Position numbers and translations under genes: made by a program. A stretch of DNA of 8,477 nucleotides from Deltaproteobacteria bacterium (GTDB lineage: Bacteria; Bdellovibrionota; UBA1018; UBA923), in the NCBI GenBank assembly GCA_016194795.1, contig JACQAX010000348.1, forward strand, positions 1-8,477. The letters are read 5' to 3'. Below are positions 1-5,412 of the stretch, piece after piece (position 1 is the stretch's first letter; each line of letters opens with the position of its first letter). A model generated the notes under the pieces. The model did not search any database and had not been told where the DNA came from. It saw nothing but the letters and a program-made list of their open reading frames with translations.

Positions 1-20
1 GCTGATGCTCCTGTCTCCAC

Positions 21-35
21 GCTGAAAAAATCAGC
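21..35. repeat. Short inverted repeat at the 3' end of the oxidoreductase gene
   Basis: GCTGA (21-25) and TCAGC (31-35) are perfect reverse complements around a five-A loop. The repeat overlaps the stop codon of the minus-strand gene (TCA at 31-33). As a minus-strand RNA it would form a 5-bp hairpin with a U-rich loop. No U tract follows the stem, so it is not a convincing intrinsic terminator. It could be a weak 3' structure or chance. Confidence 0.3.
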
Positions 36-1023
36 TCAGAAAATGATCGCGCTCAAGCCGACGAACGATGCCCGGCTTAGCCTGCAAAACAATCGGGATG
101 CCGCGAACGAGAGCGGCGACAGTAGCCGGATCGCCGGGTGTCCCACCCTCGACCCAGATCGACAAAGGCGGGTTGCCCTTGATGATGATGTGGTCGCCGG
201 GCTTCTCGGCGTTGAGGCTGATCTTGAGATCGAGCTCGATGACCGTCTTGCGCTCCATCTCGCCCCAGGCGCGATGGTGCAGGCCGCAGACGTCGCCCTT
301 CTTGAGCGAGACGACCTGGGTCTTCATCGCGCGCGGCGCGAGGATCGGGTCGAGCTGCTGGGAGCGTTTCGAGAGCTTCCAGCCCATGTGCGAGGCGAGG
401 AAGTCGAGCGACTCCATCAGGCCCGGCGTGCCGATGCGGCGGGTTTCGACGTAGCTGCGGAAGGTGTGCTCGTCGAGGCCCGCGCCGATTTTTTTCTGAA
501 GCGGCAGGCGGCGGGTCGAGGCGTCGACGACGCGCTCGACGCGGATCTGGTCGACGGTGTGCACGGCCTGGGTGACGATGGCCGGCAGCACGTCCATGAT
601 GAAGCCGGGGTTGACGCCCGTGCCGATCACGGCCACGCCGCGCTCCTTGCAGGCGGCGTCGAGCTCGTTGGCGATCCCGGGGTTCTGCTCCCAGGGGAAG
701 AAAAGCTCCTCCGTCGACGAGACAACCGGGACCTTCGCGTCGATCAGCTCTTTCAGCTGCGCGACGACGATCGCCATGCTCGACGCGGTGGTGTGGATGC
801 AGACGTCCGGCCGCGCGGCGGCCACGAGATCCTCGAGCTTCTGGAACGCGCGCACGCCTTTCTTCTCGGCCCACTGGCGCGACTCGGGCACGATGTCGAC
901 GGCGCCGACCAGCTCGAGCTTCCTGTTCCAGAAGGGGTTCTCGGTCTGGATGGCTTCGACGACCATGCGGCCGATGTAGCCCAATCCGAAGACCATGACC
1001 TTGACACTCTGAGATGTTTGCAT
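31..1023 (-). CDS. NAD(P)-binding oxidoreductase, 2,4-diaminopentanoate dehydrogenase / dihydrodipicolinate reductase-like
   Basis: A 330-residue cytoplasmic protein. Seen: an N-terminal Rossmann fold with the dinucleotide-binding motif GLGYIG at residues 13-18, an acidic residue at the end of the second strand (AVDIV, 41-45), the segment SSTEELFFPW (about 102-111), and the signature GTGVNPGFIMD (134-144). A C-terminal catalytic/oligomerisation part ends in GGTPGDPATVAALVRGIPIVLQAKPG. From family knowledge, STEE...PW and GTGxNPGF.MD are typical of the 2,4-diaminopentanoate dehydrogenase group, which oxidises diamino acids with NAD(P) during ornithine breakdown. No other ornithine-fermentation gene is present, so the substrate is unknown. 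The ATG at 1023 is preferred because a start at Met10 would remove most of the first beta strand (VKVMVFGLG). No Shine-Dalgarno is visible. The gene is divergent from the HAD gene with 30 bp between starts. Confidence 0.82.
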   Translation of the reverse strand: MQTSQSVKVMVFGLGYIGRMVVEAIQTENPFWNRKLELVGAVDIVPESRQWAEKKGVRAFQKLEDLVAAARPDVCIHTTASSMAIVVAQLKELIDAKVPVVSSTEELFFPWEQNPGIANELDAACKERGVAVIGTGVNPGFIMDVLPAIVTQAVHTVDQIRVERVVDASTRRLPLQKKIGAGLDEHTFRSYVETRRIGTPGLMESLDFLASHMGWKLSKRSQQLDPILAPRAMKTQVVSLKKGDVCGLHHRAWGEMERKTVIELDLKISLNAEKPGDHIIIKGNPPLSIWVEGGTPGDPATVAALVRGIPIVLQAKPGIVRRLERDHFLS

Positions 1024-1053
1024 CGAGGTGGAGTTTGCCGTAAGTTACCCCCA

Positions 1054-1761
1054 ATGTCACCGCCAAAGCGCCTTGTCCTCTTCGACATCGACGGCACGAT
1101 CCTCTGGGGCGGCCCGCTCTGGAAAGAGTGTTTTCTCGGCGCTATCAGCCATTATTTTCCCGACGTGAACTTTCCCAAAGTGTCGTTCGGCGGCAAGACC
1201 GACATCCAGATCGCCCGCGAGATGATGGACGCGATGGGCTTCGACGACGACCAGATCAACGACCACATGCACAAGGTCGTCGATCTTTACGTGGAGCGCG
1301 CGCTGGCGTGCGCGACCACCCGCGCCCACGAGGTGACGGTGCTGCCCGGCGTCCGTGAGCTGCTCGACGAGCTGGCCGCGCACCCGGACATCCTGCTCGG
1401 CCTGCTGACCGGCAACGTGAAAAAAGGCGCGCACGCCAAACTTTCCTGCGTCGGGCTCGAGGAGCACTTCAAGTTCGGCGTCTTCGGCGACGACCACTGG
1501 GACCGCTACAAGCTGCCGCCGATCGCGGTGGCGCGCGCCCACCAGATGTATGGCCACCATTTCGAAAGCAAGCAGATCGTCATCATCGGCGACACGGTCC
1601 ACGACGTGAACTGCGGCAAGTCCATCGGCGTGCGCACGATCGCCGTCGGCACGGGCCACAAGATCCCCATGGAAGACCTCCTCGCGCAAAACCCCGACTA
1701 CTACTTCAAGGACCTGAGCGCGACCTTCGAGGTGCTGCAGGCGATTCTCGAGGACATCTGA
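1054..1761 (+). CDS. HAD-superfamily hydrolase, phosphoglycolate phosphatase-like
   Basis: A 235-residue cytoplasmic phosphatase. All four HAD motifs are visible: motif I DIDGT (11-15, nucleophile D11 and acid/base D13), motif II Thr119 in GLLTGN, motif III Lys153 in RYKLPP, and motif IV GDTVHD (179-184, Mg ligands D180 and D184). The helical insert between motifs I and II (about 20-95) is the C1 cap found in phosphoglycolate phosphatase and beta-phosphoglucomutase relatives. The substrate is probably a small phosphorylated metabolite and cannot be named from sequence. The reading frame stays open far upstream to position 43, but that part is antisense to the oxidoreductase. Homology begins at the ATG at 1054 and no in-frame start lies between 1024 and 1053. 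A GAGGTGGAG stretch at 1025-1033 resembles a Shine-Dalgarno but is about 20 nt from the ATG, too far to be ordinary. The gene converges with the next one, with one base between them. Confidence 0.9.
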   Translation: MSPPKRLVLFDIDGTILWGGPLWKECFLGAISHYFPDVNFPKVSFGGKTDIQIAREMMDAMGFDDDQINDHMHKVVDLYVERALACATTRAHEVTVLPGVRELLDELAAHPDILLGLLTGNVKKGAHAKLSCVGLEEHFKFGVFGDDHWDRYKLPPIAVARAHQMYGHHFESKQIVIIGDTVHDVNCGKSIGVRTIAVGTGHKIPMEDLLAQNPDYYFKDLSATFEVLQAILEDI

Positions 1762-1762
1762 G

Positions 1763-2263
1763 TCACTTCGAGAACTTCTTCAGGAGCGCGTCGACATCGG
1801 CTTGGCTGTTCGGTTGCCCAGGCGTCGACGCCACTTTCGTCTTGAGCCATTCGAGCCGTTTTTGGAGCACCGGCAGGAAGGTCTTCGTCACCTCCTGGGC
1901 GGCGGCCGGATTCTCGATGTTGACGGTCAGCTCCTCGATGGCCGACACGACGTCGCCGAGAAAAGCCGCGAAGATCGGCAGCATGCGCGCGTTCTTCTGG
2001 TCGGCGGCTTTGTAGCCGATGAACTTGCAGAGCTCGGTCAGCGTGGCGATGCGCTTGAGCCCCTCGTGCCCGGGATCTTCCATCGCGATCGTCTTGGCCA
2101 CGCCCATGATGCGGTCGATCTTCTGGGCGAACTCCTGAAGCAGCTCGACCGGAAAACCGTCCCCGCCGGCGGCGTCGCCGATCTTCTCGGCAACCACGAC
2201 CAGCTCCTTCAAGATGTCGATTGACGAGTCCCTGAACGACGCTAGAATTTCCTTATCGATCAT
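1763..2263 (-). CDS. Small helical protein with a CheZ/FliM-like C-terminal peptide
   Basis: A 166-residue protein of no family I recognise. Residues 1-142 are rich in Leu, Ala, Glu and Lys with few helix breakers and look all-alpha. There is no signal peptide or membrane segment. A Pro/Gly/Ser linker (about 144-153, ASTPGQPNS) leads to a last segment SQADVDALLKKF (153-164). This resembles the CheY-binding peptides known at the CheZ C-terminus (QDQVDDLLDSLGF) and the FliM N-terminus (LSQ.EIDALL). The catalytic Asp/Gln region of CheZ is not evident, so I do not call it CheZ. Start: ATG at 2263 (MIDKEIL), with a weak GGGG about 9 nt upstream. An alternative in-frame ATG at 2272 adds only three residues. 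A still longer reading to 2332 would lie inside the HD gene. The start codon overlaps that of the divergent HD gene, so the two are probably co-regulated. Confidence 0.72.
   Translation of the reverse strand: MIDKEILASFRDSSIDILKELVVVAEKIGDAAGGDGFPVELLQEFAQKIDRIMGVAKTIAMEDPGHEGLKRIATLTELCKFIGYKAADQKNARMLPIFAAFLGDVVSAIEELTVNIENPAAAQEVTKTFLPVLQKRLEWLKTKVASTPGQPNSQADVDALLKKFSK
2221..2248 (+). promoter_or_regulatory. Sigma70-type promoter for the HD-domain gene
   Basis: The -35 box TTGACG (2221-2226, five of six) and the -10 box TAGAAT (2243-2248, five of six) are separated by 16 nt. The predicted transcription start is about 2255, only about 7 nt before the ATG at 2262. The promoter lies inside the first codons of the minus-strand helical protein gene. 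Its position argues against the longer HD-gene start at 2214, which would precede the promoter. Confidence 0.6.
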
Positions 2264-3185
2264 GACGTTCATCCCCGTGCATTTGAATACCCTTCGCCCC
2301 GACCAGATTATCTCCTTCGACATCCACGTCAAAGTCGATAATCGCCACGTCGTCTACCGCCACCGCGACGAAAAGATCGAGGGCGAGAAGATCAAGGCGA
2401 TGCTCGCCAAGCAGATCAAAAAGGTCTTCATCACCGAGTCCGACGAGGAGAACTACCTCTCGTACCTCGACGCGGGCCTCGGCGACCTCGCGAAAACCGA
2501 CGTCGCCGTCGCCGATAAGGCGAACCTCGCCAAGGATACCCTTTCGACTCATGCCGCCAATATCGAGCGCAACCTCGAAACCGAGAAAGCTTACAACCGC
2601 TCCACCGACCAGCTCGCGAAGGTCATCGATTTTTTCGCCACCGAGAACAAGGCGCTCAAGCACGTGCTGGCCAACGCGGGCCTCGCCACCGACAACACCG
2701 AGCACAGCTCGAACGTCGCCAGCTACGCGCTCGGCCTGGCCACCCTTGCCGGGATAAAAAAGCCGGAAACCCTGCTAGAGCTGGGCATCGCCGCCCTCGT
2801 GCACGACCTCGGCTCGACGAAGCTCGGCCTTGACCCGCTGCTGCCGCGCGAAAAAATGAAGGGCGACACCCTGAAGCGGTACCTCGGCCACACGACCGAG
2901 GGCGCAGCCGTGCTCTCCGGAAAACCGTTCATCACGTCGCGGATCCTCGCGCTCGTGGCCGACCACGAGGAGCTGGGCGAAGGGCGCGGCTATCCCGAGA
3001 AGAAAAACATCGCGAACCTCTCGCGCTCGTCGCAGATCCTCAACCTGTGCAACGCCTTCGACAAATACTGCATGGTCTCGAAGCAGCCCGTCTTCACCGC
3101 GCTCGACGAGTTCATCGGCAAGAACGGCGAGTTCTTTCCGACCGATCTGCTCACGCTGCTCGTGACCGTGGTGACGGCGAAGTAA
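2262..3185 (+). CDS. HD-domain protein, degenerate HD-GYP-like phosphohydrolase
   Basis: A 307-residue protein with no signal peptide. The N-terminal domain (1-75, PVHLNTLRPDQIISFDIHVKV... VFITESDEENYLSYLD) resembles one that precedes HD-GYP domains in Bdellovibrio-type proteins. A linker follows, then an HD domain at about 145-275. Metal-site candidates are H148, the H181-D182 pair, H210, H235 and D267. The HD-GYP core motif, normally HHExxDGxGYP, reads DHEELGEGRGYP (234-245): the first His is Asp, one residue is inserted and the DG aspartate is Glu. HDIGK is replaced by HDLGS. The family cleaves cyclic di-GMP. Here activity may be changed or lost, leaving a sensing or binding role. The ATG at 2262 is chosen because homology starts there and a promoter lies just upstream. 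No Shine-Dalgarno is present. The divergent partner with a CheY-binding-like tail suggests a signalling or motility link (inference). Confidence 0.85.
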   Translation: MTFIPVHLNTLRPDQIISFDIHVKVDNRHVVYRHRDEKIEGEKIKAMLAKQIKKVFITESDEENYLSYLDAGLGDLAKTDVAVADKANLAKDTLSTHAANIERNLETEKAYNRSTDQLAKVIDFFATENKALKHVLANAGLATDNTEHSSNVASYALGLATLAGIKKPETLLELGIAALVHDLGSTKLGLDPLLPREKMKGDTLKRYLGHTTEGAAVLSGKPFITSRILALVADHEELGEGRGYPEKKNIANLSRSSQILNLCNAFDKYCMVSKQPVFTALDEFIGKNGEFFPTDLLTLLVTVVTAK

Positions 3186-3191
3186 TCGAAC

Positions 3192-3221
3192 GGAAATCCT
3201 ATTGAAATTATAGGGAAATCC
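3192..3221. repeat. Two direct copies of GGAAATCC, 22 bp apart, upstream of the operon promoter
   Basis: Perfect copies of GGAAATCC lie at 3192-3199 and 3214-3221, start to start 22 bp, about two turns of B-DNA, so both face the same side of the helix. The second ends 9 bp before the -35 box at 3231. Between them CCTAT/ATAGG (3198-3202 and 3210-3214) can pair around a 7-nt loop. This layout fits an activator site with two bound subunits, but no known regulator is identified. The whole 3186-3269 gap is visibly AT-richer than its surroundings. Confidence 0.45.
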
Positions 3222-3230
3222 ATGTAATTG

Positions 3231-3259
3231 TTGACAGATTTAGTCAAGAACTATATAAC
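3231..3259 (+). promoter_or_regulatory. Near-consensus sigma70-type promoter of the secreted-protein operon
   Basis: A perfect -35 box TTGACA (3231-3236), an optimal 17-nt spacer, and a -10 box TATAAC (3254-3259, five of six). The predicted transcription start is near 3266, leaving about 4 nt before the ATG at 3270. It would drive the exported-protein genes at 3270, 4357 and 5388. The TTG codon at 3228, which would open a longer reading frame, abuts the -35 box and would precede the transcript, so it is not the start. Confidence 0.75.
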
Positions 3260-3269
3260 TCCCGCTGCC

Positions 3270-4349
3270 ATGACACCCCTGATGCTTGTCCTGTCCCTGG
3301 TCGCGCTTCAAAGCGCTCCGGCGTCCGCCGCCGAAGATTTTGAAATTCCGATCGACGTCGATCTGAGCGAGCTCGACGTCCACAACCCCGGCGATCTGGG
3401 CTTTGAGATCGAGGAGGCCAAGTCCCCGCCGCCGATCCCGGCCGAAGCGATCGCCGACAAGATTGAAGAGCCGGCGACGCCACCGCCGATTCCCGACGAT
3501 GCAAAGAAGAAGCCTCTCGCGGGCACTCCCGCGCGGCCGGCTGACGAGCTCGACATCCACATCGAGGTCGAAGAGTCGACGATGCCGGCCGCGAAAACTT
3601 ATCCGGCAAGCGTGTACTCCCAGTTCGAGCATCCGACGATGCCCGCGGCCACCGAGTACCCTTTCCTGAGCGGCCCGCGCATCACCCCGCCCCGCTCGGC
3701 GATGGCCGGCCTGCCTTCGCTGCTGCGCAAAGACCCGATCCGGTATTACGTGGTCCAGGACGTGGCCCAGCCCCTCGAGGGAATCGGCCACGACGTCGAA
3801 ACCGCCATCCAGGTCTGGTTCAAGACCATGGGCAAACACGATGCGTGGATCGGCCGGGCCGCCTCGGCCGCCGACGCCGACATCATCATCCACGTGGGCA
3901 CGACGTCGCTCAACCCCGACGGCGTCGCAGCCGGCGCCATGTCGACGAGCTTTCTGTCGGGCGAGACGTTCCGCGACGGCCGCCCCAAGCCGGTCATCGA
4001 GCTGCTCTCGAACACCGACGGCAGCGACTGGACGACGATCTCCGACGGCACGAAGGAAAGCGCCGTCACGATCACGCATTACCACGGGCGCAAGGTGCTC
4101 GCGACGCTCAAGCACGTCTTCGGCGTGGGCCGCGACGGCTCGATCACGGCCGAGCGCCTGCTGCGCCACAAGCCTCGGATCGACGGCGAGGGCGACCTGA
4201 CGGTGGCCGACGCCGGCATCAAGCGCCTGGCGTACGCGCACCTGTTCCGGCAGCTCGGCTCGGTGCTCGGCTTCCAGCACCTCATCGACAAACAACAAGA
4301 TTTGGTGCCGAACAAGGGCAGGCACTGCGAATATCTCCTGACGCGCTAG
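3270..4349 (+). CDS. Exported protein with a degenerate matrixin-like (metzincin) domain
   Basis: 359 residues. A hydrophobic signal peptide (1-20, ending SAPASA before AEDF) sends it through the inner membrane, though its N-region lacks a positive charge. Residues 21-150 are an acidic, Pro-rich, probably disordered stretch with repeats (PPPIP at 53-57 and 71-75; TMPAAxxYP at 104-112 and 123-131). Residues about 155-340 follow the matrixin layout: PIRYYV, then AIQVWF (179-184), then ADIIIHVG (203-210), then a helix that should carry HExxHxxGxxH. That helix reads RQLGSVLGFQH (327-337): both first histidines and the glutamate are replaced by Arg, Ser and Gln, while LG...LGFQH is kept. It is therefore likely a non-catalytic pseudo-protease with a binding or structural role. 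There is no Shine-Dalgarno; the ATG lies just after the promoter. ATG 3282 is an alternative start. Confidence 0.7.
   Translation: MTPLMLVLSLVALQSAPASAAEDFEIPIDVDLSELDVHNPGDLGFEIEEAKSPPPIPAEAIADKIEEPATPPPIPDDAKKKPLAGTPARPADELDIHIEVEESTMPAAKTYPASVYSQFEHPTMPAATEYPFLSGPRITPPRSAMAGLPSLLRKDPIRYYVVQDVAQPLEGIGHDVETAIQVWFKTMGKHDAWIGRAASAADADIIIHVGTTSLNPDGVAAGAMSTSFLSGETFRDGRPKPVIELLSNTDGSDWTTISDGTKESAVTITHYHGRKVLATLKHVFGVGRDGSITAERLLRHKPRIDGEGDLTVADAGIKRLAYAHLFRQLGSVLGFQHLIDKQQDLVPNKGRHCEYLLTR
3426..3662 (+). repeat. Repeated Pro-rich motifs in the linker of the exported pseudo-protease
   Basis: Within the coding sequence the peptide PPPIP occurs twice (bases 3426-3440 and 3480-3494), 18 codons apart. 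The peptide TMPAAxxYP also occurs twice (3579-3605 and 3636-3662), 19 codons apart. The similar spacing suggests an old internal duplication of an approximately 18-residue acidic/Pro unit. The DNA copies have diverged at many third positions, so the conservation seems to be at protein level. Confidence 0.5.
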
Positions 4350-4356
4350 GCGAACG

Positions 4357-5412
4357 ATGATGAGCGGAGTGATTCTTCTGTCTCTGTCCCTGATTCTCGC
4401 CGCAAACGACTATGCCGGCACTGGTCCCGTTCGTGCCAAGCCAGCTTCTGCGGCGGCCTGCCCAGCCCTTTTGGTCGAACGAGCAATGCCAGCAAAAGAA
4501 ACCGATCTCTCTTTCGGGGAGATGATTTTGGACGGGGCCTTCGCGTTCGCAGGCAACGTCATTTCTTACATTGCCGTCGACAAGAACGGCGGGAAAAAAC
4601 TGCATCTTCTGGACACTTCAAAGCGCGACAGCGAACAAAAGGTGGTTGAGCTGCCAGGGACGCCCGAGAGAGTGGTGGTCGCCGACGAAAAGACCTTCTT
4701 GGTCCTGGTCCTGAAACATCAGCCCAACCTCACCGAACTGGGGGTCTTGGTAGATGCGAAGTCGGGCGACGCGCTCGGTGCTGCAGGAATAACACGACCG
4801 CATTTCCGTTGGGGCGACAGTTCAGCCGACAGCCTGATCGTCAAAGATAGAACGCTCTTTTTTTTCCACGAAGACTTCGGAAACGATACGACCGTCCAAG
4901 GATTCAAAGTCGGTGCGACTCCGGAAAACGGAGGGGCTCCCACCTTCACTCAAATGGATGTCTCGCTGAAAATCCCCGCGGACTCGCGCTTCGTCGGATT
5001 TACCAACGGGGTCTTCGTCGAAAAAAACGAGAACTTCCTCATAGGCCGTGACCTCAAGGGAAAATCCATTTGGAAAATCCCGATTATGGCGAGTCGGCGA
5101 ATCGCGGCGATCGAGATCTTCGGAGAGGAGCTGTACGTTCTGACGTACGCAGAGTCCCAGTACGACGAAACGCTTCAGCTCGCGGTCTATTCGCTGAAAA
5201 GTAACAAGATTTTGCGTACCCTTCCGGGCTCCGACGGGAAGAGAACGCTGGTCAATTTTCAATTGCACCCGGAAAATGGCTTCGTATCGCTCTATTACAA
5301 CGACCGCACGTTGCGAATTCGCAGACTTGATCATCTGCCCTGGGTTCTGCCTGGAGAACGGAGCGTCCCTGCGCTATCCTTGCCTCAATGCACGCACTGC
5401 TCGCACTCCTGA
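4357..5412 (+). CDS. Secreted protein of unknown function, beta-rich
   Basis: 351 residues, not recognised. A signal peptide-like hydrophobic start (MMSGVILLSLSLILAA, 1-16) predicts export. The rest has alternating short hydrophobic strands with turns (ISYIAVDKNGGKKLHLLD, RVVVADEKTFLVLVL, FVSLYYNDRTLRIRRLD), which would fit a WD40- or PQQ-like beta-propeller, but I see no clear blade signature. It starts 7 bp after the preceding stop (ATG 4357, or the adjacent ATG at 4360; a weak AGGCG lies upstream), so it is co-transcribed. It overlaps the next gene by 25 bp. Composition is unlike its neighbours: hand counts give 29/60 G+C at 4861-4920, 37/60 at 4621-4680 and 33/60 at 5221-5280, against 44/60 at 5761-5820 in the next gene. 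This suggests transfer or relaxed codon selection. Cys35 (SAAAC) is too far from the hydrophobic core to be a lipobox. Confidence 0.72.
   Translation: MMSGVILLSLSLILAANDYAGTGPVRAKPASAAACPALLVERAMPAKETDLSFGEMILDGAFAFAGNVISYIAVDKNGGKKLHLLDTSKRDSEQKVVELPGTPERVVVADEKTFLVLVLKHQPNLTELGVLVDAKSGDALGAAGITRPHFRWGDSSADSLIVKDRTLFFFHEDFGNDTTVQGFKVGATPENGGAPTFTQMDVSLKIPADSRFVGFTNGVFVEKNENFLIGRDLKGKSIWKIPIMASRRIAAIEIFGEELYVLTYAESQYDETLQLAVYSLKSNKILRTLPGSDGKRTLVNFQLHPENGFVSLYYNDRTLRIRRLDHLPWVLPGERSVPALSLPQCTHCSHS
5352..5380 (+). promoter_or_regulatory. Possible weak internal promoter before the sulfatase-like gene
   Basis: TGGAGA (5352-5357) and TATCCT (5375-5380) each match four of six sigma70 consensus bases with a 17-nt spacer. 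The predicted start would fall at about 5387-5388, on the ATG itself. The match is weak and could be chance. It is listed because its placement repeats that of the two stronger promoters in the window. Confidence 0.22.

Noticed and set aside
1001..1006. Perfect TTGACA on the plus strand upstream of the HAD gene
   Set aside because: No -10-like hexamer is found at 15-19 nt spacing (1022-1031), so it is an isolated hexamer inside the oxidoreductase gene.
43..1053. Long plus-strand open frame running in front of the HAD gene (would give a 572-residue fusion)
   Set aside because: It is antisense to the clearly homologous oxidoreductase, its translation is Arg/Asp/Val-rich low-complexity, and HAD homology starts at the ATG at 1054. 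This is a high-GC shadow frame.
2214..2261. Upstream ATG start for the HD-domain gene
   Set aside because: It would precede a good promoter (2221-2248), and the family N-terminus starts at MTFIPV.
2304..2332. Minus-strand TTGACG...GATAAT as a promoter for the small helical gene
   Set aside because: Each box is a fair match, but the spacer is only 14 nt, and the TAATCT alternative at 16 nt is poor.
3198..3214. CCTAT/ATAGG hairpin after the HD gene as an intrinsic terminator
   Set aside because: The stem is only 5 bp and AT-rich, and no U tract follows. It more likely reflects the AT-rich promoter region.
3228..3269. Upstream TTG start giving 14 extra residues to the exported protein
   Set aside because: The TTG abuts a perfect -35 box, and the codons that follow span the promoter, so they would not be transcribed from it. 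The signal peptide begins at the ATG at 3270.
3240..4325. Minus-strand open frame of 361 codons opposite the exported pseudo-protease gene
   Set aside because: The translation is Arg/Ala/Asp-rich with no family features. The plus strand has a promoter, a signal peptide and a matrixin-like pattern.
4447..4461. SAAAC as a lipoprotein signal (lipobox) in the lower-GC secreted protein
   Set aside because: The Cys is residue 35, well past the hydrophobic core (residues 5-16), with charged residues between them.
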